Positions 45,404 through 53,925 of a stretch of 64,000 bases of DNA are shown here, one piece after another (the stretch's first letter is position 1; each line of letters opens with the position of its first letter). The notes below the pieces were generated by a model, which did not search any database, was not told the DNA's origin, and was given only the letters and a program-made list of their open reading frames with translations. The position numbers were made by a program, and so were the translations under genes. Origin of the DNA: Paraburkholderia sp. UYCP14C (GTDB lineage: Bacteria > Pseudomonadota > Gammaproteobacteria > Burkholderiales > Burkholderiaceae); assembly GCF_004197395.1 (NCBI RefSeq), contig NZ_SELS01000040.1, forward strand, positions 1 to 64,000, given 5' to 3'.

Positions 45404-46048
45404 GCCTTCAACGGGGGATGCGGATGTGTGATTGTTTGCTCGGAGGTGTTATGCGGGTTCGCGAAGGATGAAAAGCGTGCTGCTGACTGTCGTTATCGCT
45501 ATCTACGATGGCTTCAAGGCGCTCGAGGGCTCGGGAGCATTCTTTCTCGCTTCGGCAGGGCTACTGGACAGGAAACGTGCAACGCTTTGGTCTTCATAGG
45601 TCCTCGTCACTCACGTTTCGACTGACAGGAATCATCGGCCACGACCGTGAGCAACGAGGTTACTTTTCCGCGTGTCGACAAAAATGCAGTGCAAATTGGC
45701 CAAAAGTCGGTGGCCGCCGCGAGGCACGCTGGGCATCGCGACTGGAGATCAAACGAGACCGACGGGGAACATGGTCAGGGCTTTCGTGGCGGGTAGGCAA
45801 GATCGGCGCACCGCATGAGAAGCCTCGGTCGGGCTCGCCTCGCGACACGCAGTGGACGTCACGGATCGGGTACATCGATACGGCCGGCGACGAGGTCGAA
45901 GGTTCCTGTAGGGAAAGAAAACTATAATGGCGCGGCCTATTCACTTTCTGACCGGTGGCATGATGTGTCCCTCATGCTATGCGAGAGAATCGGTGTCCTG
46001 AGTTTTTATCCGACCCTATCTCTTCTCGCGCTGGTCCACTCGTTCATC
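45404..46048. other. Intergenic region, nothing recognised
   Basis: About 645 bases. A 139-codon plus-strand frame (45508-45927) is Arg-rich and has no family resemblance. A perfect TATAAT at 45923-45928, without a good -35, may be the promoter of the DUF2242 gene, which would leave a leader of about 115 bases. Confidence 0.45.
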
Positions 46049-46798
46049 ATGCATACCCAGTCTCGCCTTATCCCCGCGGCTGTCGTTCTTGCACTTGCGG
46101 GCGCACTGTCTGCGTGCTCGACGCCGAAACCGCTTTACCAGCAGGAGCAGTTCGACTCGGCCGACAGCCCTTATATGCAACGGTTCGAGGCAACGGCGGA
46201 TTCCACCTGCGAAGCCGCCCGCCGCGCGTTGTTGAGCCAAGGGTATATCGCCAGTTCATCGAAGTCGGATTCGGTCGACGGATCGAAGAATTTCCAGCCC
46301 AACAACGACTCGCATGCGGTGATTGAAGTCCACGTCGTCTGCACCGCTGACGACCCGAAGAGCGTCCACAGCACCGCATATGTGAATGCGGTGCAGGATC
46401 GCTACGCGCTGAAAAAGAGCAATACTTCGGCGAGCGTCGGCCTGAGCGTGTTCGGATCCTTGTCGCTTCCGATCGGTTCGAGTGATGACTCGATGGTCAA
46501 GGTCGCGAGTGAGACGATTCCAGCCGGGGTCTTCTATCAGCGTTACTTCGCGCTCGTCGAACATTACCTTAAAGCGAACGCGGTCCAACCGGACCCTGCC
46601 GTAGCCACGCCTCCGGCTGCGGCTGCGCGTCCGGCTGAGGCGACGACTGCCTTTACGGCTACGGCTACGGCTACGGCCACGACTATGGCTGCGGCGCCAG
46701 CCGAGCCACAGCCCCTGTCATCGATCAACGATGCTTTGCCGCCGATTGGCGCATCGGGGGCAACTGACAGTCCGCAAAAAGCCGCGAACGAGAAGTAA
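46049..46798 (+). CDS. DUF2242 family lipoprotein
   Basis: A 249-residue exported lipoprotein with lipobox LSACS and mature start STPKPLYQQEQFDSADSPYMQRF. The central part (CEAARRALLSQGYIASSSKSDSVDGSKNFQPN, VGLSVFGSLSLPIGSSDDSMVKVASETIPAGVFYQRYFALVEHYL) fits the DUF2242 family of beta-proteobacteria, whose role is unknown. The C-terminal third is a low-complexity Ala/Thr/Pro region encoded partly by an ACGGCT hexamer repeat (46655-46678). ATG 46049 starts the signal peptide. Confidence 0.83.
   Translation: MHTQSRLIPAAVVLALAGALSACSTPKPLYQQEQFDSADSPYMQRFEATADSTCEAARRALLSQGYIASSSKSDSVDGSKNFQPNNDSHAVIEVHVVCTADDPKSVHSTAYVNAVQDRYALKKSNTSASVGLSVFGSLSLPIGSSDDSMVKVASETIPAGVFYQRYFALVEHYLKANAVQPDPAVATPPAAAARPAEATTAFTATATATATTMAAAPAEPQPLSSINDALPPIGASGATDSPQKAANEK
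46655..46678 (+). repeat. In-frame hexanucleotide repeat (ACGGCT, four units)
   Basis: Three exact ACGGCT units and one ACGGCC encode alternating Thr-Ala in the DUF2242 lipoprotein tail. Being a multiple of three, changes in copy number would alter length but not frame. Confidence 0.8.
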
Positions 46799-47093
46799 GC
46801 GTCACCGGGATCGCGGGTTGCCGCTGCAGCACTCGCCCCAGAGCCGACTTCCGGCATATCGAAGCATCAATGGCGCTTTGAAGAGTGAACCGGACTTTCG
46901 TCAGGGGAAAGGCTACCGGTGGAGCGTCGGCCTGAGCCGACGCTTACCGATCAAAGTGGTGCGGCTGTTGCGCATCGCTTCGCTGACTTTTACAAACTCG
47001 CGTCGGCGAATGTCAGCTCTCCCTGTTCATCGAAGAGTCTTACCGACCCGATCCATACCTTTCACGCCCCCCGGGAATTTCCGCTTGCCGAGG

Positions 47094-47414
47094 TCAAAGG
47101 CGCGGCAAATCGTCAATGCATTTTTCGACATGATCGCCAGGGACATCCGTATCGATCCCGGCGTGTCCGTCGGTGTGAGATACAGACACAATTTTTGGCC
47201 CGAGATACCGGGTGCCACCAAGCGTAAAAAGGGACCAAACAACATCTCCGCGACGGATTGCGGAGACGACTTCGACCACCTCCACAATCGCAGGGGGAGA
47301 CAGCCATTCACGCGTCGACGGATCGACGGGCGCCCAACGGACATGGGTAAATCGGTCATTCGTCGGGTTGATGCGAACGGCGTCGATAGCAAAAGTTGTC
47401 ACGTCTACCTCCAT
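47094..47414 (-). CDS. Small hypothetical protein
   Basis: A 106-residue frame beginning MEVDVTTFAIDAVRINPTNDRFTHVRWAPVD, with IVEVVEVVSAIRRGDVVWSLFTLGG and VSHTDGHAGIDTDVPGDH. It has normal soluble-protein composition and no signal peptide. I do not recognise it. It may be real because the alternative frames over the same region are Arg- or Pro-rich shadows. It stands about 107 bases after the MarR remnant on the same strand. Confidence 0.5.
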   Translation of the reverse strand: MEVDVTTFAIDAVRINPTNDRFTHVRWAPVDPSTREWLSPPAIVEVVEVVSAIRRGDVVWSLFTLGGTRYLGPKIVSVSHTDGHAGIDTDVPGDHVEKCIDDLPRL

Positions 47415-47520
47415 CGCCCTGACAAAGGGATGTGTGCATTATGCGCCGCTTCTTTTGCCGGGGATCAGCACGATCGATCGCGAGGGCCGTCGTCAACCCT
47501 TGCTGCACGGTCTTCTACCG

Positions 47521-47997
47521 TCAAGCTCGCGGTCCAGGTTCGTCATGTCCCTGCAGTTTGTTTCGCAGCGCCGTCACGACGCGGCGGGTCGCCTCCAGGT
47601 CCATTAGCTGGATGCCGTCCGAAAGGCTGTCGACCCAGGGCGCTTGCAGCCTCATGGCCGCGTCGAACGTCTGCCTTCCGCTGTCGGTTAAAACGACAAG
47701 CTGCGCGCGGCGGTGATGCGGGTTGGCCTCAAATGCGACTAGCCCGTCCTTTTCAAGGTCGTTGACGATTCATTGCACGTTTTGGCGGTTACCGCCCAGG
47801 TCTCTCGCGAGCCACGCAACCGGCTGTGGGCGTTCGGCGCTAAGGATTGCGCCGAGGATTTGCCGGCGCGCGCTCGTCAGACCGAGTGGCGCAACCAGCC
47901 GGTCGCCCGAAGTCAAAAGCAAACTGTTCAACCTGAACAGGTCAGTGAGGAAACTGGTCAGGGTCTCGCCCGCAGGGGTTCGTCTGGTCTTGCGCAT
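47521..47997 (-). pseudogene. MarR-family regulator interrupted by an in-frame stop
   Basis: From ATG 47997 the frame reads as a MarR winged-helix protein (LTSFLTDLFRLNSLLLTSGDRLVAPLGLTSARRQILGAIL, VAWLARDLGGNRQNVQ) and meets TGA at 47772-47770. The same frame continues with IVNDLEKDGLVAFEANPHHRRAQLVVLT and ends with a natural stop at 47523-47521. Family members read 'NRQNVQRIVNDLE' here, so a single CGA to TGA change is the simplest explanation. The stop falls in the recognition helix, so the short product should not bind DNA. A good site (GGTGACGG) precedes the start. Confidence 0.8.
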
Positions 47998-48299
47998 CCG
48001 TCACCATATAATGGTATTGACATCATGATGTCAATGTGGGGCGACAGGAGCGGTCGATACACCAGCACCCGCACTACATCCCTGCCCTCATTCGCAATCG
48101 AAAACTCCTGCCAGCCCGGTTCGTGCTCGATCCGTTGCGCGAGTCCCGCGTCGTGAAGCGCAGTCATGTCAAGAGCCTCCACTTCCACCTCGATCTTGAC
48201 CGGCGCATGGCCGAGCCGCATCAATGCCGCCATCTCGTGCGCGCTCAGACGCGGCGAACCTGACGCCAGATTCTCTACGCCCGAGTTTTTCATATCCAT
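47958..48299 (-). CDS. Small hypothetical protein upstream of the MarR remnant
   Basis: A 113-residue frame, MKNSGVENLASGSPRLSAHEMAALMRLGHAPVKIEVEVEALDM and then GLAQRIEHEPGWQEFSIANEGRDVVRVLVYR. The tail after that is less protein-like. It overlaps the MarR start by 40 bases on the same strand. No family recognised; composition supports coding for at least the first 85 residues. It could be a small partner whose expression the MarR protein once controlled. Confidence 0.45.
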   Translation of the reverse strand: MDMKNSGVENLASGSPRLSAHEMAALMRLGHAPVKIEVEVEALDMTALHDAGLAQRIEHEPGWQEFSIANEGRDVVRVLVYRPLLSPHIDIMMSIPLYGDGCARPDEPLRARP

Positions 48300-48674
48300 T
48301 CCTTGTCAAATAGAGCCGTGTCAGCGTCGGACACGCGGCCAGATTCGGTCTGCGTACAACCGAACCCCCCGCAGGGATCGAAGTGGCCGCACTTCGCCCA
48401 CGGACGGTCGCAATACCGCTATCTACGTGACGAGATGAGGTGCCTGGATTTCTTGTGGCATGCGCGGAGCGAACCCTAGACTGCGAACAAGCAATAAGAA
48501 TCTGGAGAGATGTCAGGTCGAGGCCACGTCGCGACGGCAATCGAGGGCCGAACGACCTCCAGGATAGCGTTCGCCTGCAGGCGGCGAGGCGTGCGCGCGG
48601 CTGGCGCAAGCACGTGCTTCTGACCGTCGTCGCATGCTAACCGGGTCCTCACCATGTACATCACGCAGCGACGC
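48300..48674. other. Intergenic region with nothing recognised
   Basis: About 375 bases between two minus-strand genes. Open frames are short and Arg-rich. No terminator hairpin with a T run was found. Confidence 0.5.
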
Positions 48675-50174
48675 TCACTTCAGCGGGACGGAGACGAACC
48701 GGCGAGCATTCTGGCGCTGGATCAGCACCGAAATCCCTTTCTTCGCCTTTGCTTCCACCGCGCCCGCCTGCTCCCCGGATTCGATCAGCTCGCCATCGAG
48801 CGACAGGACGATATCGCCAGTGTGAATGCCTGCACTCGCCGCGGGTCCAGTCACCGCGTCCACCATCATCCCTTCCGGAAGATCACTCGCCCGCTTCTCG
48901 TCGTCGGTCAGCGGATGCATCGTCAAGCCAAGGCGATCCGACGCCGTGCTTGCACTCTGGGCCGGGCCGGGATTCGACGCTGCGGCAGGGGTTTGCACGG
49001 CGCTTTGGGGTTCGCCGGCCGAGCCTACGATGATCTCAGTCGTCATCGGCTTTCGACTGCGGATCAGCGTGAGCGTCGTCTTCGTTCCGGGTTGCAGGCC
49101 GGCGGCATACTGGGTCAGTTCGGCCGATCGATCGATGGTCCTGTCGCCAATCTTCGTGATCACGTCGCCAGGCTTCAGGCCACTCGCGGCGGCCGGCGTA
49201 CCGGGCGCGACGGCGTTGACTAGCGCCCCAGCCGGTCGCGGCAGCCCAATCGCCACCGCCAACCCAGGTCCGACGTCCTGGACGTCTACGCCAGGAATGC
49301 CCCCCGGGCCATTGCTCTGGGTTTGCAACTGCGCTCGCACCTTGTTCGCCAGCTTGATCGGAATTGCAAACGTGAGGCTTGGGTACCGCCCTACGTCCGG
49401 ATACACCTGCACGTCAATGCCGATCACCTCGCCCGCCCGGTTGAACAGAGGGCCGCCCGAATTGTCTGGGTTGGCGGCGACCTCGGTCTCGAAAAAGGGA
49501 AAATTGCTGCCGTCCGGCAACGCTCGGGAAGTGGCGCTAACAATGCCGGTAGTAACGGTGTTCTGGAAACGGTCGGGTGAGCCGATCGTCAACACCGGTT
49601 CACCGACACGCACGCGCGACGAGTCACCAAGCTTGACGGTCGGCAGCTTCGCAGCATCGATCTGAAGAACCGCAACGTCACTGTCAGTGTCGACGACGAG
49701 CACCTTGCCTTTGAACTCCCGCCGGTCGGTCAGGCTGACCGTGACTTCATCCGCCTGATCCACCACATGAGCCGTGGTCAGAATGAGGCCGTCCGGGCTG
49801 ATGATGAAACCGGAGCCGGTGCCCGTTGTCACGCGTGGATTATTGCGTTGCGGCTCCGGCGATGGCGGCGCAACGCCGCTGAAAAACCCGGCAATCGGGT
49901 CGTGGGGGCCGATATCCTCGGGGGGGGGTGCCGATGTTTGCTTCTCTGGCGCCGTTGCGCGGATATGGACGACAGCCGGCCCGTATCGCTCGACCATGGT
50001 GGGGGAATCAATTGGCGTCGTGGCATTGGCCGGCGCAACCGACCTCCCCTCGACGGGCTTGGGTTGCGCGGCATCGGCGGCGATCGCAGCAGGCGGGAGG
50101 CACGGACAGCCACCCAGAAGTCCAGCTACCACGGCAGCATGGAGCAACGTGCGAGTCAAGGTCCGGCGAAACAC
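48675..50174 (-). CDS. HtrA/DegP-like periplasmic serine protease with two PDZ domains
   Basis: A 499-residue S1C protease. A hydrophobic signal is followed by the trypsin-like domain with His in LTTAHVVDQ, Asp in DTDSDVAVLQID and Ser in ANPDNSGGPLFN. Two PDZ domains follow (PAGALVNAVAPGTPAAASGLKPGDVITKIG and MMVDAVTGPAASAGIHTGDIVLSL). The usual GNSGGPL is changed to DNSGGPL. It would degrade misfolded envelope proteins. The open frame starts at 50417, but GTG 50174 with GGAGG just upstream begins the signal sequence (VFRRTLTRTLLHAAVVAGLLG) and is preferred. Confidence 0.88.
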   Translation of the reverse strand: MFRRTLTRTLLHAAVVAGLLGGCPCLPPAAIAADAAQPKPVEGRSVAPANATTPIDSPTMVERYGPAVVHIRATAPEKQTSAPPPEDIGPHDPIAGFFSGVAPPSPEPQRNNPRVTTGTGSGFIISPDGLILTTAHVVDQADEVTVSLTDRREFKGKVLVVDTDSDVAVLQIDAAKLPTVKLGDSSRVRVGEPVLTIGSPDRFQNTVTTGIVSATSRALPDGSNFPFFETEVAANPDNSGGPLFNRAGEVIGIDVQVYPDVGRYPSLTFAIPIKLANKVRAQLQTQSNGPGGIPGVDVQDVGPGLAVAIGLPRPAGALVNAVAPGTPAAASGLKPGDVITKIGDRTIDRSAELTQYAAGLQPGTKTTLTLIRSRKPMTTEIIVGSAGEPQSAVQTPAAASNPGPAQSASTASDRLGLTMHPLTDDEKRASDLPEGMMVDAVTGPAASAGIHTGDIVLSLDGELIESGEQAGAVEAKAKKGISVLIQRQNARRFVSVPLK

Positions 50175-50447
50175 GGCGCCTCCGAGGCGGTCGTTATACC
50201 AGCGTACCGACGTCTGAAGCGACCAAGGCCAACAGCAATGGCGAACAGAACAGACGCTGATAAATAATTCTATTCCTATGGCGGCGATTCGGTGTGACAC
50301 GGCTAACCAACGAAAGCAAAATCGCCCACCTCTACCGCACGAGAATGCAGAGAATGAACCCTGTCGCCGGACCGATGCGCGCGATGGCCACGGGCTGCGC
50401 GTGACGGGCAAGGGCAATAACTTTAGGTGCGTGGCAAGATTGAAGCG

Positions 50448-51434
50448 TCAAGGCATGGACGCAGAAGCCGGCTTGTACGGGCAATAGCCCAGTATCTCCT
50501 CCATTTCCCTGACGACATTCATGACGATCGTCCTGGCCGGCAGCACGTCGTGGATCAGGCCGGCAGCTTCGCCCGCGATCACGGCCGCCGTGTCATAGTC
50601 GTGGTTGGCGCGCGCTTCCTGGTAACGGACTTGCTCGACATGCAATTGCTGCAGTAGCTCGCGCTCGCGCCCGAACCATTTATCCGAAAACGCATTGCGC
50701 AGCACACGGCCGGTATAGGGCGCCGGCCATACGTTGTTGCGGGCCATGTCGAAGAGGATGCCGCGTATCGTTTCCTCACCGCCATTGCAATTGACGATGC
50801 GCCGCTTGGCGTCGTCAGCGCCGATCGCTTCCTCGCTCGCATAGAAGCGAGTCCCCATTTCGATGCCGGATGCACCGAGCGCGAGAGCGGCGGCAAAGCC
50901 CCGGCCGTCCGCGATGCCGCCCGCCGCAACGACCGGAACCTTGCCCGCGACCGCATCGACGATAGTCGGAACGAGCGAGATCGTCCCGCACGCTATGCCG
51001 TGGCCTCCCGCTTCAGCGCCCTGCGCAACGATGATGTCGGCGCCGTAATCCACCGCCTCACGGGCCATCGCGGCGGTTTGAACCTGACAGATTGCGAGAA
51101 CGCCAGCCTCCTTGGTCTTGGCGACATGCCCGCTTGCATCTCCAAACGAGAACATGATCGCTGCCGGCGAGTACTCGAGACACACGTCGATCAGATGCGG
51201 CTGCCGCGACAGGCTCCATGTGATGAAGCCCACGCCGACGCGCGTACCCTGTGCCGCGGCGAACTGCTCCCGCAACCATGCCTCATTGCCGTAGCCGCCG
51301 CCGATAATACCGAAGCCGCCTGCCTTCGTGACAGCCGCGGCGAGCCGGCCGCCTGCCACCAGATCCATCGGCGCCAGCAGCACCGGATGCTCAACACCCA
51401 GTTGTTTTGTCAGTTGCTCGTATCTCTCGAACAT
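50448..51434 (-). CDS. Nitronate monooxygenase family protein
   Basis: A 328-residue FMN-dependent TIM-barrel enzyme of the 2-nitropropane dioxygenase family. HPVLLAPMDLVAGGRLAAAVTKAGGFGIIGGGYG is the N-terminal FMN part, DIIVAQGAEAGGHG contains the family His, and VVAAGGIADGRGFAAALALGASGIEMGTRFYASEEA binds phosphate. It oxidises nitronates, such as propionate-3-nitronate, to aldehydes and nitrite. A good site (GGAGACGAAG) precedes ATG 51434. Confidence 0.88.
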   Translation of the reverse strand: MFERYEQLTKQLGVEHPVLLAPMDLVAGGRLAAAVTKAGGFGIIGGGYGNEAWLREQFAAAQGTRVGVGFITWSLSRQPHLIDVCLEYSPAAIMFSFGDASGHVAKTKEAGVLAICQVQTAAMAREAVDYGADIIVAQGAEAGGHGIACGTISLVPTIVDAVAGKVPVVAAGGIADGRGFAAALALGASGIEMGTRFYASEEAIGADDAKRRIVNCNGGEETIRGILFDMARNNVWPAPYTGRVLRNAFSDKWFGRERELLQQLHVEQVRYQEARANHDYDTAAVIAGEAAGLIHDVLPARTIVMNVVREMEEILGYCPYKPASASMP

Positions 51435-51573
51435 CTTCGTCTCCAGATCGCCGCGGACTGTGGCGGGTTATCGCATGTCTGCGCCCTTGAGCACTCGGTG
51501 TACTTTCGGGGCCCCGATGTGCCCGACTACTTTTCCAGGAATACGAGCAGTCGTGAGGCCCAGGCGGACGACT

Positions 51574-51725
51574 TCACCGCTCTATCATAGTGGTGTCAAT
51601 GCGCGTGTCCCGCTTGATGAAGAGCGTGACGGGCGTCTTTTCGCAGATCTCCGCGAGTCGGGCCCGTTGCGTGGCCTCGAGCGGCGTATCCAAGCTCACG
51701 GTGCGGCGCATGTACGGGTTGCGCT
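51574..51725 (-). pseudogene. C-terminal remnant of an OsmC-family gene
   Basis: The frame ending at 51574 gives RNPYMRRTVSLDTPLEATQR, then the ARLAEICEKTPVTLFIKR segment and a DTRIDTTMIER end. This is plainly homologous to the last 45-50 residues of the OsmC protein at 12271-12678, including its second Cys. Upstream of about 51725 the similarity stops and no OsmC N-terminus with the first Cys exists, so this is a decayed fragment. Confidence 0.8.
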
Positions 51726-51839
51726 CCTCGGACCTGTTGTGCACGAACCGAAGTGACGGCGCGGCGGCGCCCGAGTCTCGCCGCGGTTTCCCGGTATGAT
51801 CAACTGGCAAGCTGACACCTTCATCGGGGGATGACGCGC

Positions 51840-52406
51840 ATGACCCAATCGATCCGCAGAGGCGGCCGCCGCGTCGGCCTGGCGACGCGGTGCGCCATCG
51901 CGATCGCGACGGCGCTGGCCAGTATCGTGGTGCTTTCCTCTGCCCAAGCCCAAGCCCAAGCCCAGGCGCCGGCGCCGGACGTGCTGCATCCTGCCGGCGC
52001 GACCCACGTGGTGGCCTCGCTCGAGGCATCGGGCGTGCAGATCTACGTCTGCAAGCGCGACGCCGCCAATCAACTGGCGTGGACCTTCCAGGCGCCGCAA
52101 GCCGAACTCTACGACGCCTCCGGCCAGCTCGTCGTCAGGCACGGTGCAGGACCGTCGTGGGAAGCGCCGGACGGCAGCCGGATCACTGGCAAGCTGCTGC
52201 AGCACGCCGCCAATCCCGACGATGCCGCGGCGATCCCGATGCTGCTCCTCTCGGCCACCAGCGCGGGCGGTCCGGGCCTCCTGAACACGGTGCGCTACGT
52301 CCAACGGCTTGCCACGCACGGCGGCGCGGCCCCCGCGCAAGCCTGCGTGCACGAGGGAGAGGAAGGGCGCAGCCCCTATCTCGCGCAGTACGTGTTCCTC
52401 GAATGA
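51840..52406 (+). CDS. DUF3455 family exported protein
   Basis: A 188-residue protein with a signal peptide (ATALASIVVLSSAQAQAQ) and a domain matching the DUF3455 family: GVQIYVCKRDAANQLAWTFQAPQAELYDASGQ, HGAGPSWEAPDGSRITGKL and TSAGGPGLLNTVRYVQRLATHGG. The family is common in Burkholderia and its role is unknown. The end of the signal peptide is encoded by a GCCCAA hexamer repeat (51942-51965). ATG 51840 fits the GGGGG site better than ATG 51831. Confidence 0.8.
   Translation: MTQSIRRGGRRVGLATRCAIAIATALASIVVLSSAQAQAQAQAPAPDVLHPAGATHVVASLEASGVQIYVCKRDAANQLAWTFQAPQAELYDASGQLVVRHGAGPSWEAPDGSRITGKLLQHAANPDDAAAIPMLLLSATSAGGPGLLNTVRYVQRLATHGGAAPAQACVHEGEEGRSPYLAQYVFLE
51942..51965 (+). repeat. 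In-frame hexanucleotide repeat (GCCCAA, four units)
   Basis: Three exact GCCCAA units plus GCCCAG encode Ala-Gln repeats at the signal-peptide junction of the DUF3455 protein. Confidence 0.8.
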
Positions 52407-52681
52407 CCGTGGTGCGAGCGCTCGTGTACTGTGTGGCCGCGCCGCGGGACGGGTGCAGCCGCTGGCGCAGTCGTCCTGACAGCCGGATCGCACGCGGTGC
52501 TGCTCGACCGACTGTCCACCTCGAAGCGCACTGAGCGGGTGCAAAGAATCAATCCACGGGTCGGAGTGCGGCCATGATGCGTCGTTCGCACGCACCGTCG
52601 CTCGGACATGCGGGCCTTGGTTCCACTCAGGATCTTGCAACGGTCCCTTGCGTCAATCGCTTTGGAGATTCGCCAGAACGC

Positions 52682-53095
52682 TCAGGGGGTGTGCCCTTGC
52701 GGTGCCGGCGGCGGGAAGTAGGGATTGTAGTTGGCAGGTGGCGTCGCGGGCGGCGCCGCAAGCATCTGGCCATACACCGGGACGCGGTGTCCGCGCGCGT
52801 ACATGCACTGAATGTAGGCGGCGTCGTATTGGTACTGTGCGCCGTATCCTGAGCCGTTCGGATGACTGGGTCCGACCGCCGAACTGCTCACCGCCGCCGT
52901 GTTGGAGGTTTGCTGCGAGCTCACCCCGCCGACCTGGCCGAGCGCAAACTGGCGGCAGTCGTGGTCATCACCGAGAAACTGGTCGAACGTTTTGTGACTG
53001 CCCGGGAGCACCATCACGCCGGGGCCCGATGGTATCGCCGTACAGGCGCCCACGACGAGCGCGGCAACCATCAGGAGGGGAACAGAACGCGGCAT
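52682..53095 (-). CDS. Small lipoprotein, hypothetical
   Basis: A 137-residue protein with lipobox LVVGAC (residues 13-18). The mature part contains TFDQFLGDDHDCRQFALGQVGG and YQYDAAYIQCMYARGHRVPVYG, a pattern seen in many Burkholderia glycine-zipper-type lipoproteins, and a Pro/Asn-rich end. A strong site (GGAGGTACTG) precedes ATG 53095. It lies 13 bases after the Gly/His-rich protein gene, so both are in one operon. Confidence 0.75.
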   Translation of the reverse strand: MPRSVPLLMVAALVVGACTAIPSGPGVMVLPGSHKTFDQFLGDDHDCRQFALGQVGGVSSQQTSNTAAVSSSAVGPSHPNGSGYGAQYQYDAAYIQCMYARGHRVPVYGQMLAAPPATPPANYNPYFPPPAPQGHTP

Positions 53096-53108
53096 CAGTA
53101 CCTCCGCG

Positions 53109-53540
53109 TTACGACGACGGCTGGGCCAGCACCGTTTGCCAGCCGCCCGGACAGTCCTTGATGTACGGGTAATAGCCGCTGGGCTCGTCGCAGCGGTACC
53201 ACCACGCGTTCGCATCCGCACTGTCCAACCCGTCGCCTTGCTCGATGTATTGCACCACGGGCGCGTAGTAGCCGGGGTAGAAATCCGGGTATGGCCAGCC
53301 GTAGTATGGATATCCCCACCAGCCAGGCCAGCCGCCGCCTACCACGAAGGTCACGTGCCCATGCCCATGCCCGTGCCCATCGTGAAAACCGTCATGGTGG
53401 AAGAAGCCATCCTGACCGTGAAAGCCGCCGTGCATGCCCCCACCGCCACCACGACCGCCGGCCAGTGCCGGACCGTCGGCAGCCATCGCCGCCACTGCTA
53501 TTAGTGCCAAGGCAATCTTGCAAAGCCTGTGCCCGATCAT
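53109..53540 (-). CDS. Exported Gly/His/Tyr-rich hypothetical protein
   Basis: A 143-residue protein with a signal peptide (residues 1 to about 28, ending ALAGG). A Gly-rich then His-rich stretch (GGGGGMHGGFHGQDGFFHH, DGHGHGHGH) is followed by a Trp/Tyr/Pro-rich part (WPGWWGYPYYGWPYPDFYPG) and a C-terminal domain with two Cys (YRCDEPSGYYPYIKDCPGGW). The last motif is common in Burkholderiales exported proteins of unknown role. The His stretch could bind metal. Confidence 0.75.
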   Translation of the reverse strand: MIGHRLCKIALALIAVAAMAADGPALAGGRGGGGGMHGGFHGQDGFFHHDGFHDGHGHGHGHVTFVVGGGWPGWWGYPYYGWPYPDFYPGYYAPVVQYIEQGDGLDSADANAWWYRCDEPSGYYPYIKDCPGGWQTVLAQPSS

Positions 53541-53925
53541 GATGTATGCCCCGCCTTGCTGCCTGCCGGCCGGGTCGCTCGGGACCCGTGCCTGACCGTC
53601 CCTCGTATCGTCTGGTTTGTTCAGATCCCCCCTTCACGTCTCTCCGCTTGTACTGAGTACGACGTTATAAACGGCTGACAGGTCGGATTTATTCCTTCAA
53701 CCAGTCCCTGACTTCCCATCACGCTTTGATGAAATATCAGCCGATGAAGGAGCATCTGGAGGTTGGCTTGCGCTGGCAGGCATCTCGACCAGGGTTAACC
53801 CATTCAAAACTGTGCCGCAAAGTACATACAGTTCTTGCATGCGAGCTTGCTTCAGACGCGGGCATCGCCGCCCAAGGTCGTCTGGCGGTGTTTCCTCAGT
53901 TCCAGGAACTCAAAGGAGATGACAG
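53541..53925. other. Divergent intergenic region
   Basis: About 385 bases between the divergent hypothetical operon and the NCS1 gene. It is the presumed promoter region of both. Nothing else recognised; the NCS1 gene has a strong site (AAAGGAGATGACAG). Confidence 0.5.

Noticed and set aside
45508-45927. 139-codon plus-strand frame in the gap before DUF2242
   Set aside because: Arg/Ser-rich, no start site and no family resemblance.
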